A stretch of DNA of 31,337 bases from JAHEEM01 sp036396795 (GTDB lineage Bacteria; Pseudomonadota; Gammaproteobacteria; Steroidobacterales; Rariloculaceae): assembly GCA_036396795.1 (NCBI GenBank), contig DASWKF010000031.1:1-31337 (forward strand). The letters are read 5' to 3'. Shown here piece by piece: positions 17,012 to 24,487 of the stretch. Made by a program: the position numbers and the translations under genes. The notes under the pieces are model-generated. The model saw only the letters and a list, made by a program, of their open reading frames with translations. It was not told the origin of the DNA and did not search any database. Numbering within the stretch: position 1 is the stretch's first letter; the number at the start of each line of letters is the position of its first letter.

Positions 17012-18075
17012 CGGCACTTTGGACAACGCGGCCCGCGACGCCGGCGGGCAGGGCGAGCTGCAAGCCGGGGCTTTCGATCGTTGCGGCGCTGTCGATCACG
17101 TTGATGCTCGCGCCGGGCTCGCCGTTGCGCGCCCAGGAGACGTTCTTCGGCGACTGGGAATTCACCTTCGACAACGACAACGACACGTTGCTCGATTCCG
17201 ACCGCTACTATACCAACGGTATCAGGCTCACGGCGCTCAAGACCGAGGACGATCGCTGGTTCGGGTGGGCGCTCGGCAACGAGACCTATACCGGCGCCCT
17301 GATCTCACTTCCGCCCGAGCAGATCCCGCCCGACGACCGGCCATATGCCGGATGGACGTACTTTTCGTATTTTCGCGGGCGCCTCGACGATGAGGACGCA
17401 TCCGTCGTCTGGGAGTTCTCCGCCGGCTGCATGGGCCCGTGCTCGCGAGCGGAGCGCTTCCAGAAATTCTGGCACAACAACGTCATCGATGTGCCGGAGG
17501 CTCTGGGTTGGCCGTTACAGATAGAGGAGGAGATCGGGCTGCAAGTCCGGCGCCTGCGCGAGAAGCCGCTGCGCCGCTGGACTGCCGGCGACGGCACCTT
17601 GCTCGCCGACCTCGGGCGAACGACCGCGTTTCGGCTCGGCAATATCTTCACCGATGCATCTATCGGCATCACCGGCCGCTGGCGGCTCGGCAACATGCGC
17701 GGCTATTTCGACGGCGCCGGCGTCGGCGAGATGCTGCCGAGGCGGGCTGTCCGGCGCGACTCTGATCGCCCGCGCGACTGGCTGGACCGCGTCGGTGGGG
17801 GCTGGCTCTTCGCCGACGAGGCGTTCGTTTACGGGCGCATCGAGGGCAGCGTCGTCGCGCGCAACTCGACCATCGAAGGCGGGATCTTCAACGACAAGAG
17901 CCCGTTCACCCAGGACATCCGCCACGCCGTCATCCGCACCGAGATCGGCATCAAGTTCGTCTGGCCGCGGATCACCTTCGGCATGAGCTGGAACTCCACC
18001 AGCACCGACTTCGCCAGCCGCTCGTGGGAACTCAATCAGCATAACTGGATGAGCTTCTACGGCGAGATTCATTAG
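17008..18075 (+). CDS. LpxR-type outer-membrane lipid A deacylase (DUF2219 family)
   Basis: The product is 355 residues with a signal peptide ending near RAQ (41-43) and a beta-barrel-like body. The LpxR hallmarks are present: FTFDNDND near residues 53-59 (catalytic Asn/Asp region), YYTNGIRLT (67-75), DRPYAGWTYF (110-119) and QKFWHNNV (152-159) with the expected catalytic His. LpxR removes the 3'-acyloxyacyl chain of lipid A in the outer membrane. Its ATG overlaps the preceding stop (ATGA), and the next gene begins directly after its TAG, so the three form one unit. An approximately 35-residue N-terminal extension before the signal peptide core is unusual; a later start is possible. Substrate in this species is inferred. 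Confidence 0.85.
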   Translation: MTALWTTRPATPAGRASCKPGLSIVAALSITLMLAPGSPLRAQETFFGDWEFTFDNDNDTLLDSDRYYTNGIRLTALKTEDDRWFGWALGNETYTGALISLPPEQIPPDDRPYAGWTYFSYFRGRLDDEDASVVWEFSAGCMGPCSRAERFQKFWHNNVIDVPEALGWPLQIEEEIGLQVRRLREKPLRRWTAGDGTLLADLGRTTAFRLGNIFTDASIGITGRWRLGNMRGYFDGAGVGEMLPRRAVRRDSDRPRDWLDRVGGGWLFADEAFVYGRIEGSVVARNSTIEGGIFNDKSPFTQDIRHAVIRTEIGIKFVWPRITFGMSWNSTSTDFASRSWELNQHNWMSFYGEIH

Positions 18076-20541
18076 ATGCTTTCGCTGCGCGTCAACGGCG
18101 CCAGCGTCGATGTCGAAGCGGATCCCGAGATGCCGCTGCTGTGGGTGCTGCGCGACTGTGTCGGCCTCAAGGGCACGAAGTACGGCTGCGGCACGGGGCT
18201 GTGCGGCGCCTGCCTCGTGCTCATTGACGGCGAGCCGAATCACGCCTGCATGGTGCCGCTCAGAAGAGTCGGGGAGCGCGCCGTGGAGACGATCGAGGGG
18301 CTCGCGCAGACCTCGGAGCACCCACTCATCGACGCCTGGGTCGCCGAGCAGGTGCCGCAGTGCGGTTATTGCCAGCCGGCGCAGATCGTTGCCGCGGCAG
18401 CTCTATTCCGCAAGGACAGCAAGCCGACGAAGGAGGCTGCGGCTGAGGCCATGGACGGTGTCTTGTGTCGTTGCGGCACCTACCAGCGGATTCGCAGCGC
18501 CATCGCTGGGGTTGCGGCGGGAAACACGCGCGAGCAGCCGAGGTCCCGCCCGCCGCTCGACGAGATTGTCGTTGCCGAGCCGCGAGGCACCGTCATCAAC
18601 GATTGGGTCAGCATCGAGCCGGACAACGGCACGGTGCTCATGATCAACCACTCGGAGATGGGTCAAGGCGCTCTCAACGCCGTCACGACGCTGATTGCCG
18701 AGGAGCTCGAGATCGATACGGCGCGGGTGCGCGTCGCCAACGCACCGGCCGACAGCAGGTATGCAAATCCTTCTTTCGGCACGCAGCTCACGGGGGGCTC
18801 GACGACGGTGCGCGGCGAATGGGAGCGGCTCCGGCTCGCCGGTGCGGGCGCGCGGGAGAAGCTCATCGCGGCGGCCATGGAGATCTGGCAAGCTGCGCGA
18901 GCCGAATGTGGTGCCGAGAATGGCACGGTCGTGCACGGCCCCACGGGCCGCAGGCTCGCGTACAGCGAGCTCGCCCGGCGCGCGGCGCAGCTCGCGACGC
19001 CTGAGCACTTGACCCTCAAGCCATCGAGCGAGTTCCGGTTGATCGGCCGCTCGGTGCCGCGCGCCGACATCGCGCCGATGTCCAGGGGAACCGCAATATA
19101 TGGCATCGACGTCGTCGTGCCCGACATGGTCGTGGCGCTGGTGTCGCGCGCGCCGACGATCGGCGGCAAGCTCGCCGGCTTCGATGCCCGGCAGGCGCTC
19201 GCAGTCCCGGGCGTGGTCGAGGTCCTCGAGATCGAGAGCGGCGTCGCCGTCGTCGCACGAGACTTCTGGTCCGCATCCGAAGGCCGGGCGCTGCTCGACA
19301 CGCGGTGGACTCAAGGCCGCTGGCAGGATCTCTGCACCGCCGGCCTTTATGCGGAGCTCGAAGCGAAGCTCGAGGAGCGGGGGCGCGTAACCAACGAGCG
19401 CGGGGCAGCCGTGCGTGCCCTGCGGCGTGCCGAGCGCGTCATCGAGGCGCGCTACCGCACGCCGTATCTGGCCCACTGCACGATCGAGCCGCCGAACTGC
19501 GTGGCCCACGTGCGCGCTGATCGCTGCGATCTCTGGGTGGGCACTCAGGACCAGACGGCTACGCAGGACGTCGCGGCGCGAATGACGGGACTGCCGCTGG
19601 ATAAGATATATGTGAATACGACTTTTCTCGGCGGCGGGTTCGGACGGCGGCTCGAGACGGATTTCGTGGCCGAGGCCGTCGAGCTCTCGGCCAAGCTGCG
19701 GCGGCCCGTGCAAGTGCTTTGGACTCGGGACGACGATTTGCAACACGATCGCTTCCGTCCGGCGCATTGCGTCGCGCTCCAGGCGTGCCTCGACAGCAAG
19801 GGCCTGCCGGCGGCGTGGTGGCAACGCGTCGCGGGCCCGCCGGTCGCTCTGGGCAACTGCGACGTGTCTTACGCGATTCCCAATCTTCACGTGGAGCAGG
19901 TCACGACGCGCTCGCCGCTGCCGGTCGGCGCCTGGCGAGGGGTCGGCGCCGTGCAGAACGCATTTGCGATCGAATCGTTCGTCGATGAGCTCGCGCACGA
20001 CGCGCGATCGGATCCGCTCGACTACCGGCTCGCGCTGCTCGAGCACTCGCCGCGGCACCGCGCCGTGCTGGAAGCGGCGGCCGAGATGACGGACTGGCGC
20101 AGCGCCCCGAAACGCGGGTGCGGTCGCGGGATTGCCGTTTATCGCGCTTTCGGAAGCTGGACCGCGCAAGTCGCCGAGGTGTCGTGCGCCGAGCCAGGCG
20201 GCATTCGCGTTCATCGTATCGCCTGCGCCATCGACTGCGGGCAGGCGCTCAACCCCGACACCATCCGGGCGCAGATCGAGGGCGGCATCGCCTTGGGTCT
20301 GTCCGCCGCGCTCAAGGAAGAAATCCAGGTGGCCGACGGGCGAGTCACGCAGACGAGCTTTGCTGACTACCCTATTCTGCGTTACTCCGAAATGCCCGAG
20401 ATCGAGGTACGGATCGTCGAAGGCGGCGAGCCGCCCGGCGGCGTCGGCGAGCCCGGCGTGCCTCCGGTCGCGCCGGCCGTCGCGAACGCGATCTTTGCAG
20501 CGACAGGCGCACGGCTGCGGTCGTTGCCTTTGCGCCTGTAG
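18076..20541 (+). CDS. single-chain isoquinoline-1-oxidoreductase-type molybdenum hydroxylase (IorA-IorB fusion)
   Basis: This 821-residue protein joins two subunits usually encoded separately. Residues 1-145 are the small [2Fe-2S] subunit: C38, C43, C46 and C58 ligate one cluster and C96, C99, C131 and C133 the other. From about residue 170 comes the molybdopterin-binding large subunit, with NHSEMGQGALNAV, GTQLTGGSTTVRGEW, LGGGFGRRLETDF, GAWRGVGAVQNAF and GGVGEPGVPP, where the Glu is the expected active-site base. The family oxidises N-heterocycles or aldehydes and passes electrons to cytochromes. The ATG directly abuts the LpxR stop (TAGATG). No Tat signal is evident. The substrate is unknown. 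The linker at 146-170 is Arg/Pro-rich. Confidence 0.9.
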   Translation: MLSLRVNGASVDVEADPEMPLLWVLRDCVGLKGTKYGCGTGLCGACLVLIDGEPNHACMVPLRRVGERAVETIEGLAQTSEHPLIDAWVAEQVPQCGYCQPAQIVAAAALFRKDSKPTKEAAAEAMDGVLCRCGTYQRIRSAIAGVAAGNTREQPRSRPPLDEIVVAEPRGTVINDWVSIEPDNGTVLMINHSEMGQGALNAVTTLIAEELEIDTARVRVANAPADSRYANPSFGTQLTGGSTTVRGEWERLRLAGAGAREKLIAAAMEIWQAARAECGAENGTVVHGPTGRRLAYSELARRAAQLATPEHLTLKPSSEFRLIGRSVPRADIAPMSRGTAIYGIDVVVPDMVVALVSRAPTIGGKLAGFDARQALAVPGVVEVLEIESGVAVVARDFWSASEGRALLDTRWTQGRWQDLCTAGLYAELEAKLEERGRVTNERGAAVRALRRAERVIEARYRTPYLAHCTIEPPNCVAHVRADRCDLWVGTQDQTATQDVAARMTGLPLDKIYVNTTFLGGGFGRRLETDFVAEAVELSAKLRRPVQVLWTRDDDLQHDRFRPAHCVALQACLDSKGLPAAWWQRVAGPPVALGNCDVSYAIPNLHVEQVTTRSPLPVGAWRGVGAVQNAFAIESFVDELAHDARSDPLDYRLALLEHSPRHRAVLEAAAEMTDWRSAPKRGCGRGIAVYRAFGSWTAQVAEVSCAEPGGIRVHRIACAIDCGQALNPDTIRAQIEGGIALGLSAALKEEIQVADGRVTQTSFADYPILRYSEMPEIEVRIVEGGEPPGGVGEPGVPPVAPAVANAIFAATGARLRSLPLRL

Positions 20542-20552
20542 CTCGGCGTCGC

Positions 20553-20581
20553 TTGGAGATCGATCGCAAGTGCCCGATAAT
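20553..20581 (+). promoter_or_regulatory. promoter of the truncated tRNA-Thr gene
   Basis: TTGGAG (20553-20558) and GATAAT (20576-20581) are 17 bases apart, matching consensus at four and five of six positions, and would start transcription near 20588, just before the tRNA fragment at 20601. This suggests that the fragment is the original locus. Confidence 0.55.
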
Positions 20582-20600
20582 TACGCGCCTTCCAGAACAT

Positions 20601-20641
20601 GCCGGTGTAGCTCAGTCGGTAGAGCAACGCATTCGTAATGC
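20601..20641 (+). pseudogene. 5' half of a tRNA-Thr(CGU) gene
   Basis: These 41 nt form the acceptor 5' strand (GCCGGTG), a full D arm, the 5' anticodon strand ACGCA, loop TTCGTAA with anticodon CGU, and the first three bases of the 3' strand; then the tRNA pattern is lost. The expected T arm and acceptor 3' strand are absent. It shares an 11-bp stretch, CATTCGTAATG (20630-20640), with the intact tRNA-Thr at 27364-27439. It marks the likely left border of an accessory island. Confidence 0.85.
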
Positions 20642-20785
20642 CTCAGGACACGCGTAACTATTTGTTTTAGCAACAATTACGGAGTGGCGCCCGCAACGTC
20701 TTTTGTAGGTTTCAGACCATTGATGTCTACTGGGTTCGCGCGAAATGGGGACAGCAAGAGAGCAACGCAAAAAGGCAGCGGTGCT

Positions 20786-20968
20786 CTACTCCTTCTCAAG
20801 CCGGAATAGCGATGCGTCGAGCGCTGCCAAGAGGTTTCGTTTTTGTTTGTGCTTGTCCTTCAGTCGGGCAACGAAACTCGCGAATGCATCAGAGCTTACG
20901 GCATCGAAACACGGCTTCGCTTCAATGAGCACTTTCACACCGTCTCGGTAGCCCCGTTTGTTCTTCAT
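20786..20968 (-). pseudogene. C-terminal segment of the SWIM-type protein, out of frame
   Basis: The minus-strand frame encodes VKVLIEAKPCFDAV, then FASFVARLKDKHKQKRNLLAALD, which resembles the conserved C-terminal end of SWIM-domain proteins (a short helix ending K-x-K-R-N-x-x-x-L-L-D). It lies in a different frame from the upstream SWIM gene, whose stop overlaps a possible ATG at 20968 (ATGA). Either a frameshift with loss of middle sequence broke one gene, or it is translated separately by coupling. The segment 20642-20785 next to it holds nothing recognisable. Confidence 0.5.
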
Positions 20969-21702
20969 TTGCGATCGGGTGACCACTCGAGCCGCCGAAG
21001 CGTTTCGACGTGCAGTTGATGCAGTCTGTACACTCCGAATCGGTAGCCGCCCGAGTCATCGACATGCTCCAAAGCCTTTTCGAGGCGCTCGATGCCATAC
21101 AAGACCGTTTTGAGTAGCACGTCCGTGTTAATCTGGTTCGCGACGGCCAGGACGTTATCGAGCGTCGCCTCGACGCGCGCGAAATAGGCAGCCACCTGAC
21201 CGTACTCCCACAGCGGACGCGGACGGGTGACTTTGGTTATTGCCTCTTTTAATCGACGCGCTGGCGCGGGATCGGTGGCAAGCTCGGCCTGCAGGAGCAT
21301 CCGCTCCCTGAGTTCCGGAAGCTCTTTCGATGCTCTCATCAGCTCTGCGACCAACGTTCCAGGGGTTTGCAGCGCGAGGTACGCCTTGAGCTTCTCCTCA
21401 TCGCTTCCGTGCTCGAGCAGCGCACCATTGATCTGTCGTTCCTGAAGGACGAGTGCAAGCGCCACGCAACGCTTGCAAAACTCGATACCCTCCGAAGCCG
21501 GACAGTCACACGCACCATCCAGTTGACGATGCGTGTGGGTGAGTTGAACGCTGTAAGCTTCAGTACCGTGAACGATTGCAGCAGTGTGCCGCTCACTCGA
21601 GTCGATTGCCGTGACTCGGCCTTCTGCGAAATATTTCAATCCGCGCTCGTAGGCCGACGGTCCGGCCAACTTGATGAGAAGCGCTTCGGTGATCTCGATC
21701 AA
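20965..21702 (-). CDS. SWIM zinc-finger-like protein, altered zinc ligand and shortened C-terminus
   Basis: This 245-residue protein begins with the SWIM-family pattern (LIKLAGPSAYERGLKYFAEGRV) and has CDCPASEGIEFCKRC near residues 65-79. The SWIM motif is C-x-C-x(n)-C-x-H; here the final ligand is Arg (CKR instead of CKH), although another Cys follows. The rest is helical with no recognised catalytic motif. Start TTG 21702 overlaps the stop of the toxin gene (TTGA), with GAGCGAG just upstream. The stop at 20965 truncates it relative to the out-of-frame C-terminal segment described at 20786. The gene may be decaying. Confidence 0.65.
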   Translation of the reverse strand: MIEITEALLIKLAGPSAYERGLKYFAEGRVTAIDSSERHTAAIVHGTEAYSVQLTHTHRQLDGACDCPASEGIEFCKRCVALALVLQERQINGALLEHGSDEEKLKAYLALQTPGTLVAELMRASKELPELRERMLLQAELATDPAPARRLKEAITKVTRPRPLWEYGQVAAYFARVEATLDNVLAVANQINTDVLLKTVLYGIERLEKALEHVDDSGGYRFGVYRLHQLHVETLRRLEWSPDRK

Positions 21703-22148
21703 CTCGCTCGACTGTCATCTGACGCTGCCCACGGATCGACCAGCTCGAGGCCGAGACCCTCAAAGTCCTTCACATCCCGGGTCGCCAGGGTCAGGCCATA
21801 CGCGGCTGCGGTCCCCGCGATCTGAAGATCAGCCAGCTTGGACGGGAGTTGATGCACTCCCAGACCGGCGGCGCGGGCTGTGGCCAGGAGTCGCGCGGCC
21901 GCCTCCGCCGCGGCGGCGTCGAACGCATACACCCGATCCCCGAACCTTCGAGTCATCCGCGCCACAGCTGACTCGAGCGTGTCACGCCTACGCCCCGGAC
22001 GAAGTAGGGCGACACCGGCTGCGAGCTCGAAGAGAGTCACCGTCGAAACTACGGACTCCGGAAAATGCCGGTCGAGCCAAGTCACCACCCGCGGCTCGGG
22101 AGAAGGCCGCAGCGCCTCGGAGAGAACGTTGGTGTCGAGCAGCAGCAA
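21699..22148 (-). CDS. PIN-domain ribonuclease toxin, FitB/VapC-like
   Basis: This 149-residue PIN-domain protein carries the four acidic residues expected of VapC/FitB toxins: D5 (LLLDTNVLSE), E41 (FELAAG), D107 (LADLQIAG) and D125 (LATRDVKDF). Such toxins cleave RNA and are inhibited by the antitoxin encoded just upstream. It begins 16 nt after the ribbon-helix-helix gene on the same strand, and its stop overlaps the start of the SWIM gene, so all three may be one transcript. Active-site residues are intact, so the toxin looks functional. Confidence 0.88.
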   Translation of the reverse strand: MLLLDTNVLSEALRPSPEPRVVTWLDRHFPESVVSTVTLFELAAGVALLRPGRRRDTLESAVARMTRRFGDRVYAFDAAAAEAAARLLATARAAGLGVHQLPSKLADLQIAGTAAAYGLTLATRDVKDFEGLGLELVDPWAASDDSRAS

Positions 22149-22164
22149 TCCAGCCGAGGCCGGC

Positions 22165-22422
22165 TCAGCGTTCGTCGAGCGGCTTGATTCGCGCCGAGCG
22201 CAAGAGCGCGAGATTCTCGTCCAAATCGGCTCCCGGACGCGACACGCCTACGAGCCAGGAGCCGAACGGTTCGGCCTCATCGGGCGTCTCAGCGCTCTCT
22301 CGGGCAAGCTGCTCCAATGCGTCGCGTAGCTCCGCCTCCAGGCTGACGCCGCGCCGCTTGGCACGGCGTGCCAAGGATGCCTTGGTTTTCTCGCTCACGC
22401 GCCGAATGAGAATGTCTGCCAT
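22165..22422 (-). CDS. ribbon-helix-helix antitoxin, FitA-like
   Basis: This 85-residue protein starts MADILIRRVSEKTKASLARRAKRRGVSLEAELRDALE when read in parts: a short beta strand, then two helices, the Arc/FitA fold. The acidic, Pro-rich C-terminus (ETPDEAEPFGSW) would wrap the PIN toxin. AAGGAG lies eight bases before ATG 22422. An upstream palindrome, GATAT-TATG-ATATC (22447-22460), overlaps a possible -10 (TATCAT) and may be the autoregulatory operator. Confidence 0.85.
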   Translation of the reverse strand: MADILIRRVSEKTKASLARRAKRRGVSLEAELRDALEQLARESAETPDEAEPFGSWLVGVSRPGADLDENLALLRSARIKPLDER

Positions 22423-22446
22423 CGTCGAGGCTCCTTCGAACTTGAC

Positions 22447-22460
22447 GATATTATGATATC
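22447..22460 (-). promoter_or_regulatory. palindrome upstream of the FitA-like gene
   Basis: GATAT (22447-22451) and ATATC (22456-22460) form an inverted repeat with a 4-nt spacer, 25 nt upstream of the antitoxin start. Toxin-antitoxin operons of this type are usually autorepressed at such a site; the link here is inferred from position. No good -35 was found. Confidence 0.4.
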
Positions 22461-22641
22461 AGCCGGAGCCGCAACGTGGCGGTCGCGTCGATCGGATCGT
22501 TGGCGTCGTTTGCGTTGGCGAAGTTTAGGCCTGGCGGTGTCTGTGCCCACGGGGCCTCTCAATGGCTCCGATTCGCCGGGATTTGCGTCGGGCGCCCGTG
22601 AGGGCCGACGCCTACGCTCTGGCGATCGAAGCATTGCAAGG

Positions 22642-23918
22642 ATGCAGGCGATGGTACTCGCGCGGGATCTCGCCGAGGCCGCGGGATCTGTCGCTCCGAC
22701 GGGGTACCGGCGTCACCGGCCGGAGACGACGCTGCTCCATCGGCTGGTGGCCGAGCACTATCCGAGGTTCCGGGATCGGCGGGCGGCCGAGGGCAGGCCG
22801 CTGTCGGGCTATGTCGAGGCGGAGTTCGAGTCGTATTTGAAGTGCGGTTTGCTCGAGCACGGCTTTCTGCGGGTGAAGTGCGAGACCTGCCAGGCCGAGA
22901 AGCTCGTGGCATTCAGCTGCAAGGGTCGTGGCGGCGGCCGGCGGATGGCGGAGACGGCGGCGCTGCTGGTGGATGAACTGCTGCCGAGGGTGCCGATCGG
23001 CCAGTGGGTGCTGTCGTTGCCGTTTGCGCTGAGATACCTGCTGGCGACCCGTCCCGAGGAAGTGACGCGCGTGCTCGGGATTGTCTATCGGGCGATCTCG
23101 GGGCACTTGGTCCGCAAGGCGGGACTGACCCGCGCGACGGCGGCGACCGGGGCGGTGACGCTGATCCAGCGCTTCGGGAGCGCGGCCAATCTCAATGTGC
23201 ATCTGCACCTGCTCGTGCTCGATGGCGTCTATGGCAGGAACGGAAACGGCAGCGGCGAGGGCCGGCCGCGGTTCGTGCCGGTGCCCGGTCCGACACCGGC
23301 AGAGCTGGAGGTTTTGGTGCAGACGATCGCCGAGCGGATCGGTCGGGAGCTTGAGCGTGCGGGCTTAATCACGCGCGACATCGAGAACTGCTATCTCGCG
23401 TTCGACCCGGGCGAGGAGTCGCCGATCAAAGGCGCTGACGGAGCAGGGGCAGGTGCGGTTGACGTTGAAACGCCGTATCGAGACGGCGCGACGCACATCG
23501 TTTTCGAGCCTGAGGACTTTATCGCAAGGCTGGCGGCGTTGGTGCCGAAACGAGAGCGCATCTGGTCCGGTATCACGGCGTTTTTGCACCGGCGAGCGCG
23601 CTTCGGGCACAGGTGGTGCCGAGCGGGCGGGGTCTGCGGCGGGCGGGCCGTGCCAAACCGGAGCCCAAGGCGCCGGAAGCGACCGGAATCGAGCGGCATC
23701 GGGCGATGAGCTGGGCCGCGCGGCTCAAGCGCGTGTTTGCGATCGAGATCACCACCTGCCGGCGCTGCGGCGGGAAGCTCAGGGTCATTGCGAGCATCGA
23801 GGAGCCCGGCGTGATCGAGCGGATTCTCGGTCATCTGGGCGCGGACGCCGCCGCTGTCGACCCGGCCGACCCGGCCCATCCGAGCCGGGCGCCGCCACCG
23901 GGCGAGCGCTTGCACTGA
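22642..23918 (+). pseudogene. IS91-family transposase, decayed
   Basis: The reading frames encode an IS91-type HUH transposase: LVAEHYPRF and GFLRVKCETCQAEKL at the N-terminus, GGRRMAETAALLVDELLP, QWVLSLPFALRYLL, the HUH-type HLHLLVLDG, ITRDIENCYLAFDPGEE, and the C-terminal MSWAARLKRVFAIEI with CRRCGGKLRVIASIEEPGVI. Damage: the second zinc pair (normally FCPSC after CKGRG) is missing; about 100 residues including the catalytic Tyr region are deleted near 23425; a one-base loss near 23471 and another near 23549 shift the frame. It cannot be active. The start at ATG 22642 follows family length. The short stretch 22461-22641 is its probable left flank. Confidence 0.85.
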
Positions 23919-24487
23919 TACCGAGCATCGATTCCGGCTGTGTCTGTCCGTGCTTCAAGGCCGCGCCGACGGGCGGGTCCGGCGGCACGCCGCGTATTGT
24001 CAACGGGCAGCCGGCGTTTCTGACGGGAAGGCGGAGATTCGGGAGTCCGCCGGGAGTCTGCCCGGGGCCTGCCCGGGGTCCGCGATTCAGCTCACGGCAT
24101 CCGATCGGGCCTCCGCTCGCAGCCTCGACCGCTCTCGGCGGGCCTGACAGGGGTCTTAAAATGCCTATCCGTACGATCTGTCTCGTCTGTCACGGTCCCG
24201 AGGGCCGCGGCGACGGGCCCTCTTTATACTGGCTGAGGCTCGAGGGAAGCGGCCGAGGAGGCGCATCTGAGCTCCTGGCTCAGCATCGATTGGCTATTCA
24301 TTCGCAATCTCGGGGCGATGGTCTTGTTCTACGGTCTGAGCGCGGCCTACGCATTGAAGGTGCTGAAGCCCGACCTCCCGGCGCGCTCGGGCGTGACGAT
24401 CGACGAGGCGGCGCAGGAAGAAGTCCTTCGTCATCCTGGCTTTCGGGCTCACGAGCACGTTTGACCGACTCTACCACGATGTAGAAT
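23919..24487. other. gap after the transposase, with the likely element end and a membrane-protein fragment
   Basis: No intact gene is visible. The first 250 bases are GC-rich and probably the right flank of the IS91-type element, which may end near the TTAAAATGCCTATCCG sequence at about 24155-24170. From 24261 to 24464 a plus-strand frame encodes one hydrophobic segment (WLFIRNLGAMVLFYGLSAAYAL) with no normal start codon, ending at TGA 24464. It looks like a fragment of a membrane protein, perhaps cut by the insertion; the parent family is not identified. Confidence 0.4.

Noticed and set aside
18403..20214. 603-codon open frame on the minus strand opposite the IorA-IorB fusion
   Set aside because: It is an Arg/Ala-rich antisense shadow of a clear gene in GC-rich DNA, with no recognisable motif.
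20642..20785. Intron or permuted tRNA explanation for the split tRNA-Thr
   Set aside because: No 3' half with a matching T arm and acceptor follows within this segment, and no intron core was seen; the only T arm is in the intact tRNA at 27364.
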